DNA of 42,550 bases from assembly GCA_031273545.1 (NCBI GenBank), contig JAISRQ010000078.1:1-42550 (forward strand), given 5' to 3'. Position 1 is the first letter of the stretch; every line of letters begins with the position of its first letter. Both the position numbers and the translations under genes were made by a program. Shown in pieces: positions 9,061 to 17,485 of the stretch. Under the pieces are notes generated by a model. It searched no databases, was not told the DNA's origin, and saw only the letters and a list, made by a program, of their open reading frames with translations. This stretch comes from Holosporales bacterium. GTDB taxonomy: Bacteria > Pseudomonadota > Alphaproteobacteria > BNTO01.

Positions 9061-9140
9061 TCGAAAAGGGGAGGTTTTCTTCGAAAAGGGGAGGTTTTCT
9101 TCGAAAAAGGGGCATTTTTTCCGAAAAAAGAGTATGCCTT
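9061..9140. repeat. 20-bp tandem repeat, four units
   Basis: TCGAAAAGGGGAGGTTTTCT occurs twice exactly (9061-9080 and 9081-9100), followed by two decayed units. It is upstream of the DUF4280 start and noncoding. Confidence 0.85.
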
Positions 9141-9194
9141 CTATCTTCTAAAAAAGGATTCGGCCTTCTAAAAAAAGACACTCTGCTTTTATCA

Positions 9195-9349
9195 AAAAAA
9201 AGCTCCACCCCAACCACCACCTTTGACCCTATCACAAAAAGGTTAATGAAAAGTAAATACTAAAAAACGGCAAAATTTCCATTAACGGTTCCTTTACCTT
9301 TTTCTGTTAGGATGTAAGGGTGGCGGTGGGGTACACCCCTCATTCTTTC
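9195..9349 (+). repeat. Element A copy 2
   Basis: Left end CTCCACCCCAACCACCACC; core AAAAAGGTTAATGAAAAGTA ... TTAACGGTTCCTTTACC; right end GGGTGGCGGTGGGGTACACC. The end forms GGGGTACACCCC followed by a T-rich run. It has the same orientation as copy 3. Confidence 0.75.
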
Positions 9350-9563
9350 AGCTCCCCCCGCGCCATACGCACTTTTTACTACAATCAACACCGTAAACAA
9401 AATAAATATTCAGAATTATTTACTAAATCCCCGCAACAATAAAACCGCTATCGTAACAAAAACCTATCCACTACACGGCCGTAACAACCGCCTGCCAATT
9501 TGATTTTTCGTAAAAACAAGCTCACTATCTAGACAGTCAATCGTGTGAAATGAGGAAGCCGCT

Positions 9564-10460
9564 GTGAAATCGGCGTTCGTTTTTTTAAGTGAATATTTGT
9601 TGTTGTCTAGCGCAGGAAATTGTGCGGATGGCGCAGCGTACGATCATGGCAATTTTACCACCCATTGTTATGCTGAGTTGCCCGGTTGTTCTAAACTTGA
9701 TAGCAATGTTGCCCATTGTGTTGTGAGTCCTTCGCCAGGGTTAATAAGGGATTTTCATGTAGATTTTTCTTCGCCTCCCCGTGCGCCTATGGTACCTGCG
9801 TCTATAGTTGGCACTTGCACAGAAAAGCTCCCCATGCGCAAAGTCGCAGAGTTCCCAGAAACTGAATTTACGAGTGCGTATGGGAAACTAACATTGGCTG
9901 CTGTTTCAGTGAAGGTCCCAGTCTCAGTGTATGAGCAACTTCACAACGACTCAAGCGTGCCAATCGAACACAGCAATTTGATGGACTCTTACAAGGCAGG
10001 GTTAAATATATGTAGTTACGAATTTACCGAAGAAGAATTTCCTGAAAAAGAATACACCGAATATCATATGAACTTAAGTAAGTGGTGTACGGCTGTGGAG
10101 TTGTGTTTAGTTGAACAAGGTTGTATTTACAAGGCAGGTTTTTTTCCGTGCTACAGTTTGACTGACATGAGGAATATTTGTAATAAATTGATTAAGTTTG
10201 AATGTGATGGTGACGAGAAAGAAATTTCTTCGCTCATCGCACATACAGCAGGTGTATACCTGAACGCCATGTATAGATGCGCAATAGGAATATGTCCCAA
10301 AAAGTCGAGCATATATAAGCTGCCTACGGAGGAGTTTTACAGAGAACACCCCACAGGGAATTATGTTTCTTGGTCTATAAAAAAGGCGTTCGAAAATGAT
10401 GAAGTGCGGGAATTTGTTTGTAAGTTAAACTCCATACCTTATTTTATGGAAGACGATTGA
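9564..10460 (+). CDS. Unknown exported protein
   Basis: 298 residues starting at GTG, with GAGGAAG about six bases upstream as a ribosome site. The first 20 residues (KSAFVFLSEYLLLSSAGNCA) are hydrophobic and could be a signal peptide. The mature part has many cysteines (for example CSKL, CVVS, GTCTEK, WCTAVELCLVEQGC, GICPKK), compatible with disulfides in the periplasm or outside the cell. No catalytic motif or family is recognisable. The region from about 165 to 250 looks helical. It stands alone, preceded by the repeat-rich spacer and followed by pyk. A host-interaction role would be a guess. Confidence 0.65.
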   Translation: MKSAFVFLSEYLLLSSAGNCADGAAYDHGNFTTHCYAELPGCSKLDSNVAHCVVSPSPGLIRDFHVDFSSPPRAPMVPASIVGTCTEKLPMRKVAEFPETEFTSAYGKLTLAAVSVKVPVSVYEQLHNDSSVPIEHSNLMDSYKAGLNICSYEFTEEEFPEKEYTEYHMNLSKWCTAVELCLVEQGCIYKAGFFPCYSLTDMRNICNKLIKFECDGDEKEISSLIAHTAGVYLNAMYRCAIGICPKKSSIYKLPTEEFYREHPTGNYVSWSIKKAFENDEVREFVCKLNSIPYFMEDD

Positions 10461-10603
10461 TAGATAGGATGATATCGCGCGTGTTGGGGGTGATGTTGAC
10501 GTTTACAAAAAAAACATCACCTCATATATATTGTTTTTTCCTGCCACAATTTATACTCTTTATAAAGACTCAGCAAAATTGTTAACAAAAGGAAAAATTC
10601 CTT

Positions 10604-12004
10604 ATGTCGAGCTTAAGAAGCGTAAAAATCGTAGCAACCCTTGGTCCATCAAGCAACGACCCAGACACAATTCGCCAATTGTGCATTGCTGGGGTAAATG
10701 TATTTCGTTTGAACTTTTCTCACGGAACTCATGAAGATCACAAGCAATCCGTCATAAACATACGGGAAGCCGAAAAGCTTTCAGACCACCCAATTGCGAT
10801 AATGCTGGACCTTCAAGGACCAAAGCTTCGGATTGGAACATTCGAAAACAAAACAGTTCCACTTCAAATACACCAAAAATTTCAACTGGACTTAAATAAA
10901 ACCCCAGGAGACAACACACGTGTATACTTCGGATATCCCGAAATATTAAAGTCACTCATCCCCGGAACCGACATACTAATTGATGACGGCAAAGTCCTCC
11001 TTCGAGTAGACGAACTATATGAAGACCGCCTCATCGGGACAATCCAGTCTGGTAATGAAATCTCGGACCGCAAGGGCGTAAACCTCCCAAGCGTGTGCCT
11101 TTCCATTGATGCAATGACCCCAAAAGACGCAGAGGACCTCTCCTTTGGACTAGAGCTCGGCGTAGATTGGGTGGCCGTTTCCTTTGTGCAAAGCGCGGAT
11201 GATATAAAGCGTGCACGCGCCAAAGTGCCCAACTGGATAAAAATTATCGCAAAAATAGAAAAACCGCTTGCTATAAAAAACCTAAATGCAATAATCGACG
11301 CCGCAGACGGAATCATGGTTGCGCGCGGAGATCTTGGCGTGGAGGTCCCGTTGGAGCGCGTCCCAGGAATACAAAAACAAATATTGCAGGAATGTCACTA
11401 TTTGGGAAAGCCTGTAGTAGTTGCGACACAAATGTTGGACTCTATGGTAACTGCCCCAACACCTACGCGCGCAGAGGTGTCTGATGTTGCTAACGCTGTA
11501 TATGACGGAGCTGATGCTGTGATGCTGTCGGCGGAGTCAGCTTCGGGGCGTCACCCTGTTAAGGCAGTGCAAATCATGGACCGCATCATTCGCCAAGTCG
11601 AAAGCGATCCGCATTATTTGGAAAAATTGCGGTGCCCATTTGAAGAAAGCGTATGCTCAGCAATTACATCAGCCGTACCGGGGATAGTAAAGAGGTCAAA
11701 TGTTTCCGCAATAGCGACATTAGCATCAAGCGGAACAACAACGCTGCGCTTGTCTAGGGAGCGGCCAAATGCGCCAATTATCGCGTTAACGAGCGATAAC
11801 CATATTGCGCGGTATTTGTGTTTGGTGTGGGGCGTTTATGCGCTGCAGGTAAAAAATTTGAACTGCTCCAGTATTGAAGACTGGATACAAATGGTGCGAC
11901 GCATAATCTTAAATGAAAAAGTTGTGTCGTCAGGAAGTTATGTGCTCATCGTAGGCGGGCACGGGGATGCGCAGTCAGACTTTATTACTATCGTGGATTT
12001 GTAA
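10604..12004 (+). CDS. pyk: Pyruvate kinase
   Basis: 466 residues, normal for the family. It transfers the phosphate of phosphoenolpyruvate to ADP in the last step of glycolysis, in the cytoplasm. The sequence shows the N-terminal KIVATLGPSS, the NFSHG motif with its phosphate-binding region, LDLQGPKLRIG, the active-site block IIAKIEKPLAIKNL, the metal-binding MVARGDLGVEVPLERV, and VVATQMLDSM. The C-terminal regulatory domain is present but short, ending in VLIVGGHGDAQSDF. The start ATG has AAAGGA nine bases upstream. The gene is single and converges on hslV across a hairpin. Its presence implies that at least the lower part of glycolysis is kept. Confidence 0.96.
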   Translation: MSSLRSVKIVATLGPSSNDPDTIRQLCIAGVNVFRLNFSHGTHEDHKQSVINIREAEKLSDHPIAIMLDLQGPKLRIGTFENKTVPLQIHQKFQLDLNKTPGDNTRVYFGYPEILKSLIPGTDILIDDGKVLLRVDELYEDRLIGTIQSGNEISDRKGVNLPSVCLSIDAMTPKDAEDLSFGLELGVDWVAVSFVQSADDIKRARAKVPNWIKIIAKIEKPLAIKNLNAIIDAADGIMVARGDLGVEVPLERVPGIQKQILQECHYLGKPVVVATQMLDSMVTAPTPTRAEVSDVANAVYDGADAVMLSAESASGRHPVKAVQIMDRIIRQVESDPHYLEKLRCPFEESVCSAITSAVPGIVKRSNVSAIATLASSGTTTLRLSRERPNAPIIALTSDNHIARYLCLVWGVYALQVKNLNCSSIEDWIQMVRRIILNEKVVSSGSYVLIVGGHGDAQSDFITIVDL

Positions 12005-12022
12005 GAGAGCGCTGAAATCGTA

Positions 12023-12103
12023 TTAAGAACCTGTTATCATTCTGAGTGGCGTTTCGACACCGAAGAAATCTATCTATTTAATAGACACGCAAGCAGGTTC
12101 TTA
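12023..12103. repeat. Inverted repeat between convergent pyk and hslV
   Basis: TTAAGAACCTG and CAGGTTCTTA form a perfect 10-bp stem around about 60 bases that include TCATTCTGAGTGGCG and CGAAGAAATCTA. That text resembles the widespread bacterial 'CATTCTGAGCGAAG...GAAGAATCT' repeat. TAAGAACCTG occurs again at 16049. T runs follow on the plus side, so it may act as a terminator. Confidence 0.5.
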
Positions 12104-12150
12104 GAAAATCCATTTTTTATTATACTCTTTGCAATAAATGTTTAAGATAT

Positions 12151-12708
12151 TCAGATTACTATCTTCTCTATAACAAACTGGTTATTTGTATAAATACATA
12201 ATTCGCTTGCTATCTTTAAAGCCGAATTCGCGATTTGCTCTGCATCATAATCCGTGTGTGCCGACAGTGCTCGTGCTGCAGCCAAAGCAAACACGCTCCC
12301 CGACCCAATCGACATAATGCCGTCTTCTGGTTCAAGGACATCGCCAACACCTGTTATAGTGAAAGAATGTTGACGATCCGCTACAAGCATCATCGATTCC
12401 AGTTTCCTTAAATATTTATCCGTCCTGTAGTCTTTTACAAGTTCGACACATGCTCGCATAAGTTGGTTCGAATACTTTTCCAGGTTCGCTTCAAGCCGTT
12501 CCAGCAAAGTGAATGCGTCCGCCGTTGCCCCTGCAAACCCAACAATTATATCGCCATTGCCAATCCTCCTGACCTTTTTGGCTGAAGATTTTATTACGTG
12601 CGCCCCAAGCGTGACCTGCCCATCCCCTGCGATGACGACAGTGTTCCCTTTGCGCACAGAAACGATTGTTGTTCCGTAAAGCTTTGGATAATTATCTGTA
12701 TGTTCCAT
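12151..12708 (-). CDS. hslV: ATP-dependent protease proteolytic subunit HslV
   Basis: 185 residues. It is the threonine protease core of the HslUV (ClpQY) complex, a two-ring proteasome-like particle in the cytoplasm. The sequence shows the short propeptide and the nucleophile in YGTTIVSVRK (Thr13 becomes residue 1 after processing), then VVIAGDGQVTLG, KVRRIGNGDIIVGFAGATAD, and the metal-binding GSGSVFALAAARAL region. The ATG has AAAGGA seven bases upstream. The ATPase partner hslU normally follows directly in alphaproteobacteria, but here hslV is followed by the convergent pyk, so hslU must lie elsewhere or be missing. Confidence 0.96.
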   Translation of the reverse strand: MEHTDNYPKLYGTTIVSVRKGNTVVIAGDGQVTLGAHVIKSSAKKVRRIGNGDIIVGFAGATADAFTLLERLEANLEKYSNQLMRACVELVKDYRTDKYLRKLESMMLVADRQHSFTITGVGDVLEPEDGIMSIGSGSVFALAAARALSAHTDYDAEQIANSALKIASELCIYTNNQFVIEKIVI

Positions 12709-12803
12709 TTATTGTCCTTTTATTACAATCTCACCCACTTAATATAACCTAGCGCATCACACATAACATACTTCTTCGTATATTCATCTCACATATTCTC
12801 TTT

Positions 12804-13265
12804 TTATTGTGTCTCTTCCTCTTCTCCTGTTTCTTTTGAGCTGTTTATTTTTAACAATTCATCAATACGTTCAGCTACTGCGAAGCTCGAGTCTATCTCA
12901 AAGTGAAAATTCGGAACAATTCTCATTTTAGATTGATGAGCAAAAACTTTCCGGATTAGCGGGGTTGCTGTCTCAAAATAATTGAGGATAACCTCAGCAT
13001 TATCATGCTCGCCTGCATGAAGGACATTACTTGCCAGCGGCATCAAAAACACCTTACACTCGCGCAAATCCCCAGAAATGTGCACTCCTGTGACGGTAAT
13101 AATCCCAGGAAACGGAATTAACTTCTTATCCTTATCAAAAACCGGAGGGATATCTTGGCGCTGAAATATGTCAGCCAAAATGGCGCGAACCTCTTTTTCC
13201 ACGCGCTTTACTCGCGGCAATGGAGCACGCGCTGGCACGAACAAATTTAATTGACTACTTGGCAT
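12804..13265 (-). CDS. rbfA: 30S ribosome-binding factor A
   Basis: 153 residues, a little longer than the usual 120-130. It is a KH-type protein that binds the 30S subunit and helps 16S rRNA maturation, including growth in the cold. The sequence shows RVKRVEKEVRAILADIF at the N-terminus, then ITVTGVHISGDLRECKVFLM (KH-domain strand pattern), a helix around LIRKVFAHQSKMRIVPNFHFEID, and the closing DELLKI. About 20 extra residues lead the protein, and the tail is polar (GEEEETQ). AAGG lies eight bases before the ATG. It is divergent from trkA and about 100 bp upstream of hslV on the same strand. The usual neighbours infB and truB are not in the window. Confidence 0.92.
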   Translation of the reverse strand: MPSSQLNLFVPARAPLPRVKRVEKEVRAILADIFQRQDIPPVFDKDKKLIPFPGIITVTGVHISGDLRECKVFLMPLASNVLHAGEHDNAEVILNYFETATPLIRKVFAHQSKMRIVPNFHFEIDSSFAVAERIDELLKINSSKETGEEEETQ

Positions 13266-13361
13266 GGAGCGACCTTAAATTAAGCTCCCGAATACTTGTT
13301 TGTAACATTTTTAGGAGATTTTTGCTACACTCTCCTGGGGAAGCGGGCCAATGAAGATCTC

Positions 13362-14729
13362 GTGAAAATCATAGTTCTTGGTGTCGGAAATATTGGCTAT
13401 AACATAGCTAAACACTTGGTTTCATCCGAAAACGAGATAACTATAGTTGACCATGATAGAAGTCGCCTCAGTGAGGTAAGCAACATTCTTGATGTGCGCC
13501 CGGTGTTTGGGTATGCGTCTCACCCGAGCACACTGGAGCAAGCCGGCGCTGAGCAAGCGGATATATTAATTGCAGTCACAAATGTGGATGAAGTTAACTT
13601 AATTGCATGTGAAGTAGTACATTCTTTATTTGATATTGAAACGAAGATTGCAAGAGTAAGACAACAAAATTACTTTGAAGATAAATATAGGCTGACGTTG
13701 TTTCAACCGAACAATATTTCCATTGACTATCTCATCTCCCCGGAAATAGAAATAGCGCGGTCAATCAGTAAAAGTATAAAGATAAACGGGACATCCGATG
13801 TTGCAGACTTGTGTGACCAAATAAAACTAATAAGTGTTCGTTGTTTGGATTCTTCTCCTGTAATAAATACTCCGTTGCGAGTTCTGTCAAATTTATATCC
13901 GCTGTTGTCTATGTGCATTGTAGCGATTCAGCGTCAAGAACAAACGATAATTCCAAATATAAACGATGTAATTACGCCGAACGATCAAGTTTACATTGTA
14001 ATAAAAGAGCAACAAGCTCGCGAAGTTATGGCGGCGTTTGGTTACACAGAACAAGCCCGCAGACGCGTGACCATTGCTGGGTGCGGAAATATTGGAAGGA
14101 CGCTTGGAAAAGAAATTGAACAGGCCCTCCCCGATGTACAGCTAAAAGTTATAGAAAAAGACCCCGTTTGCTCTGAATTGGGCTCAAAACTACTTAAACA
14201 TGCGGAAATCTTAAGTGGGGACGCCCTCGATTCGGATATTTTGCGTGAGGCGGAAATTCAGCATTGCGATACATTTATCGCAGTAACGGATGATGATAAC
14301 ACAAACGTGATGGCGGCTCTTTTGGCCAAATACTATGGTGCTTCACGTGGGATATCTTTGCTGGATGATATGCAAAATGCCCAGTTTGTGACATCCCTTG
14401 GAGTGGATTCGATAGTAAATCAGAACGCAATTACGGTGTCCACGGTACTGAAGGCAATTCGTCAACATAAAGTGCGCTCGCTATATGCGATTGAAGGCGG
14501 GGTGGAAGTGCTGGAGGTTTGCGTAAGTGAATCAAGCAATATTGTTGGCATGTCAATTGAGGACATAGTCATGCCAAATCAGGTATTAATTGCACTGCTT
14601 AAGCGCTCAGATGAAGTTCACGTTGCACCGGAAAAATTTATTATAAGCGTAAATGATTACCTCATTTTCGCCGTATCAAAGGAAATGGTAAACAAGGTAG
14701 AGAGACTCGTTTCAGGAAGATACATTTGA
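13362..14729 (+). CDS. trkA: Trk potassium uptake regulatory subunit TrkA
   Basis: The chosen start is GTG 13362, which gives MKIIVLGVGNIG and 455 residues, the TrkA length; the frame could begin at 13296, but that adds a tail not seen in the family. Two copies of an NAD-binding RCK_N domain are visible (GVGNIG at the start, ITIVDHD; then VTIAGCGNIGRTLG near 225), each followed by a TrkA_C domain. The protein gates the membrane channel TrkH/TrkG in response to NAD(H) or ATP; that partner is not in the window. The gene is divergent from rbfA. Downstream there is only an element B copy. Confidence 0.93.
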   Translation: MKIIVLGVGNIGYNIAKHLVSSENEITIVDHDRSRLSEVSNILDVRPVFGYASHPSTLEQAGAEQADILIAVTNVDEVNLIACEVVHSLFDIETKIARVRQQNYFEDKYRLTLFQPNNISIDYLISPEIEIARSISKSIKINGTSDVADLCDQIKLISVRCLDSSPVINTPLRVLSNLYPLLSMCIVAIQRQEQTIIPNINDVITPNDQVYIVIKEQQAREVMAAFGYTEQARRRVTIAGCGNIGRTLGKEIEQALPDVQLKVIEKDPVCSELGSKLLKHAEILSGDALDSDILREAEIQHCDTFIAVTDDDNTNVMAALLAKYYGASRGISLLDDMQNAQFVTSLGVDSIVNQNAITVSTVLKAIRQHKVRSLYAIEGGVEVLEVCVSESSNIVGMSIEDIVMPNQVLIALLKRSDEVHVAPEKFIISVNDYLIFAVSKEMVNKVERLVSGRYI

Positions 14730-14873
14730 GGCGCAAAAAACAAGAAATAAAAATAAGAAATTTTATTGCCTTGTCGTATTGCAAAAAAAAAAAACTACAC
14801 TATCAACATCAAAAATCTTTTATTTATAAAATTAAACAGCTTACGCCAGGAGTCCCTACCTTTGAAAGCCCTG

Positions 14874-14962
14874 TTCCCCCCAAAAGATTACGAATTTTTT
14901 CAAAACAAGCGCCTATGATTTGTCAGTTTATTGTTCGCAATACTTTTGGGCCCCCGGCATCT
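14874..14962 (-). repeat. Element B copy, intergenic after trkA
   Basis: On the plus strand it reads CCCCCAAAAGATTACGAATT ... TTGTTCGCAATACTTTTGGG plus CCCCCGG, the inverted form of the consensus. The region 14730-15028 holds no convincing gene apart from this repeat. Confidence 0.7.
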
Positions 14963-15028
14963 AATCAAGAACCACATCTACGCCCTGTCTAAAAAGGGAC
15001 AGCAGGAATATTTTTTATAGTTTTATTT

Positions 15029-15811
15029 TTATTCATTTTCTATTTCTTTCTCAATTTCGGCCAACCATCTATTTGCTTGTTTTTCACTCTTTATTAAATT
15101 CAATCCTTCCCTCGCAAGATACTTAGCAAACTTACCACCACCAAATCCCTCCAATACATTCAAAAAACAACGCCTAGCAGAGCCAAAATCTTGCTCTACT
15201 CCTATTCCACTTGCAAGACATACTCCATACAAATAACAACCAAAAATATCATTTTGTTTTGATGACACAACTTGCGTACAAAAGCTCACATCTTCTCCAT
15301 TTGATTCAGCCCTATTCATTTCATCTATTATACCATTTAAAAATCTTATACACCTGCGATGCAAACCTTGATCGTGATACGCCTTCGCAACAGCGAGACT
15401 GTTGTCTATTACAGCACGTACACCTATCCTATAACAAGATTCGTTTTCAAGCGCTCCTTTTTCTTGCAATGTCTCGGCTTCTTTTTTTATGTTTCGAAAA
15501 ATTCTCATAGCCCCATCTAAATCTTGACCTACTCCAACCCCCTCTGTCAAACACAAACCGTACAAACACAAACAAGCAGGACTTTCTTTCATACAAGACC
15601 CATTCTGATGTATGAGACGAAGTGTATCTTCTTTACAATTACGCAAACCTTCACGAAAACTTTCAATTTGACAATAAAGACTATCAGAAAAAGCCCTATC
15701 CATTCTTTCTGCTTGTCTTAATGTAGCAGCAGTCATTTCGCCTAAAGACATAAAAGCCAACGAAAGACACAATATTTTACCAAAAGAATTCCTTAAATCA
15801 CTAAAAAACAT
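15029..15811 (-). CDS. Exported Sel1-like repeat protein
   Basis: I choose the third of three adjacent ATGs (15811) because AAGGAG lies seven bases upstream; the open frame reaches 15967 only by reading through an element B. This gives 260 residues. The N-terminus (SFGKILCLSLAFMSLGEMTA) is a likely signal peptide. Two regions have the Sel1 helix-turn-helix layout: LYGLCLTEGVGVGQDLDGAM and YLYGVCLASGIGVEQDFGSA, each 'YG-x-CL-x-x-G-x-GV-x-QD'. Sel1 repeats form superhelical protein-binding surfaces and are common in bacteria living in protists. The protein is probably periplasmic or secreted. A second Sel1-like gene follows upstream on the same strand. Confidence 0.75.
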   Translation of the reverse strand: MFFSDLRNSFGKILCLSLAFMSLGEMTAATLRQAERMDRAFSDSLYCQIESFREGLRNCKEDTLRLIHQNGSCMKESPACLCLYGLCLTEGVGVGQDLDGAMRIFRNIKKEAETLQEKGALENESCYRIGVRAVIDNSLAVAKAYHDQGLHRRCIRFLNGIIDEMNRAESNGEDVSFCTQVVSSKQNDIFGCYLYGVCLASGIGVEQDFGSARRCFLNVLEGFGGGKFAKYLAREGLNLIKSEKQANRWLAEIEKEIENE

Positions 15812-15885
15812 CATCATTCTCCTTAAAAAAATTACAAAATCAACACACATTGGATTCAAAATGAATACAAACCTCAATAAAGAAG

Positions 15886-15982
15886 ATATATACCGGGGCC
15901 CCCAAAGATTGCGGGCCAGAAAATGAATAATTGTAAGCGTTTGACCGCCTAAAAAAACCGTAATCATTTGGGGAGTGGGTAT
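15886..15982 (+). repeat. Element B copy, upstream of a Sel1 gene
   Basis: ATATACCGGGGCCCCCAAAG ... CCGTAATCATTTGGGGAGTG. The stretch from CAAAGATTGCGG to GGGGAGTGG (about 75 bases) is identical, base for base as I read it, to the reverse complement of the copy at 24315. It lies in the leader region of the minus-strand gene that starts at 15811. Confidence 0.85.
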
Positions 15983-16132
15983 AATCGCTTATTTGCTAAA
16001 AAAAACATAATCACCTGGGTAAACAAATTCTAAGCACTAAATCAACACTAAGAACCTGCACATCGCTTTATTTTTCAACACTCGACAAAACTATATGCTC
16101 GACAACAAAAAACGACACTTACAAAAAATAAC
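15983..16132. other. Spacer between two Sel1-like genes
   Basis: AT-rich. It contains a second TAAGAACCTG half-site at 16049 (compare the hairpin at 12023). Nothing else is recognised. Confidence 0.4.
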
Positions 16133-17269
16133 TTACTCAACTATCCCCCATGGAATCATTGGATTGACATTATGTTTCAAGTGCTCCAAACGTGCATAAA
16201 CGGAACGACGTCTATATTTAGCATCCAAATGATACCTGGCACCCATACCAAGCACAAAATCAAAGTGCGCCAAAGCATTTTCAAAATCAAAAGGAGAAAT
16301 CCCCAGGTAAGAATACAAGCACGCCATTTCATAATGCAGAATTGCAACATCCGCGTCATCTAAAAATGACAAATCTAATGAATTATCCACAAAATCAACA
16401 AGCCTACCTAAGTACGACTTCAAATCATTACTCAACCTTTTCGCTGAAACACCTAGAAAACTTCTTGCGACAGAAACAGCAGCAGCACGACGCAAAGAAT
16501 CACAACAAAGAGTATTTACCTTGTCGATGTATTTTTCCTTATCTTCATCACTCAAATTAAAATAACCATCTACCTTATCACCATTAATAATTCCATCAAA
16601 GCTATTACGAGCTCTCTTACTTCCAAGAATTACAGCATTCACCAAATCCTCGATTTTACAAGAAGAACTCTGTGATTTGTTAAAAATTGATCTCTCTAAT
16701 GCTGTTGTCGCATTTTTTATGATCTGATTCTCATATGCTAAACGAGCACGACGACATTCATTCAAAATACTATTTGCAATCGCTCTCATTTCTGCATTTT
16801 TTTTAAACTTCCCCTTATTATGAACAAAAATGAAGAAAGGTACATTCTTTTCTTTACATTTTTTTATAATAAAATTTAATATCGTCTCACCTTGCTGTAT
16901 ATCTTGTTCTCTTCCAACCCCCTCAAAGCAGCAACGTCCCAAAACATAACCACAATGCAGATTACCTTTTTGAAAAAGTTCCTTACAACGTGCAACCCCT
17001 CTTTCAATATTTTCTTCGCCGTTCTTTAATTTATTAAAATAAGAATCTGCTTCTTTTATTGTAGATAAAAAAGACACATCTGAAGAATCAAGTAAACTCA
17101 AATCAACACCTGAAGAATCAGATGAACTTGATTGACTCAAGATCCCAGGACCACCATTCACTGCACTAGGAGTGCTTGCTACAACAATATTCCCTCCACA
17201 ACAAGAAACAATAGCCAGAGAAAAGTACGAAACCCTACAAAACAAAGTCTTAAAAATATGTGATAACAT
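16133..17269 (-). CDS. Exported protein with a Sel1-like segment
   Basis: The start is put at ATG 17269 (378 residues), where MLSHIFKTLFCRVSYFSLAI gives a good signal peptide; the frame continues 23 codons upstream with another hydrophobic stretch. After a Ser-rich linker (SQSSSSDSSG) comes one clear Sel1-like unit, GYVLGRCCFEGVGREQDIQQ, near residue 110, then helical sequence with few motifs (RAAAVSVARSFLGVSAKRL). A second, weaker repeat, MACLYSYLGISPFDFENALA, lies near the end. It probably forms an alpha-helical solenoid used for protein contacts. It has the same strand and a similar design as the 15029 gene, so the two may be diverged relatives. Confidence 0.65.
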   Translation of the reverse strand: MLSHIFKTLFCRVSYFSLAIVSCCGGNIVVASTPSAVNGGPGILSQSSSSDSSGVDLSLLDSSDVSFLSTIKEADSYFNKLKNGEENIERGVARCKELFQKGNLHCGYVLGRCCFEGVGREQDIQQGETILNFIIKKCKEKNVPFFIFVHNKGKFKKNAEMRAIANSILNECRRARLAYENQIIKNATTALERSIFNKSQSSSCKIEDLVNAVILGSKRARNSFDGIINGDKVDGYFNLSDEDKEKYIDKVNTLCCDSLRRAAAVSVARSFLGVSAKRLSNDLKSYLGRLVDFVDNSLDLSFLDDADVAILHYEMACLYSYLGISPFDFENALAHFDFVLGMGARYHLDAKYRRRSVYARLEHLKHNVNPMIPWGIVE

Positions 17270-17367
17270 ATAAAAACTCAAAACGAAGCACACCTGTATT
17301 ATTATATACAAAAAAGCACTCACAAAATCAACCACCATCTACAAAAAAAATAAAATACTCGCACTTT

Positions 17368-17440
17368 TCACATGAAAAACTTACCATACACTAGCCTATC
17401 AACAATATGAGCAGCACCAAGCGCCGCTGCCTTACCTTTA
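17368..17440 (-). pseudogene. Remnant of a second asd 3' end
   Basis: On the minus strand this segment translates as KGKAAALGAAHIVDRLV, matching the real asd C-terminus RKGAALNAVQIVDKLV. At DNA level GGCAGCGGCGCTTGGTGCTG matches GGGGGCGGCGCTTAATGCTG and the similarity continues through ATTGTTGATAGGCTAGTG. It lies directly downstream of the intact asd, in a different frame relative to the asd stop. It looks like a decayed tail duplication. Confidence 0.6.
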
Positions 17441-17485
17441 GCACTTCCCCTGCTTTTCTTCGAATTCCCCCTTTTTTTAACAACC

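Larger units (their letters stand above)
8953..9563. other. Repeat-rich intergenic region
   Basis: It holds a 20-bp tandem repeat (9061-9140), element A copy 2 (9195-9349) and about 210 bases of AT-rich sequence before the next gene in which I see nothing definite. The divergent promoters of the DUF4280 gene and the 9564 gene should lie here, but I cannot place them. Confidence 0.6.

Noticed and set aside
9008..9235. 75-codon minus-strand frame rich in Phe, Arg and Pro
   Set aside because: It is a translation of the 20-bp tandem repeat and the element A arm; no start signal or family.
14726..14992. 88-codon frame overlapping the trkA stop
   Set aside because: It starts at TTG with no ribosome site, has a lysine-rich low-complexity start, and most of it is a translated element B.
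15812..15967. N-terminal extension of the Sel1-like protein at 15029
   Set aside because: It would be read through an element B copy; AAGGAG just before the ATG at 15811 marks a better start.
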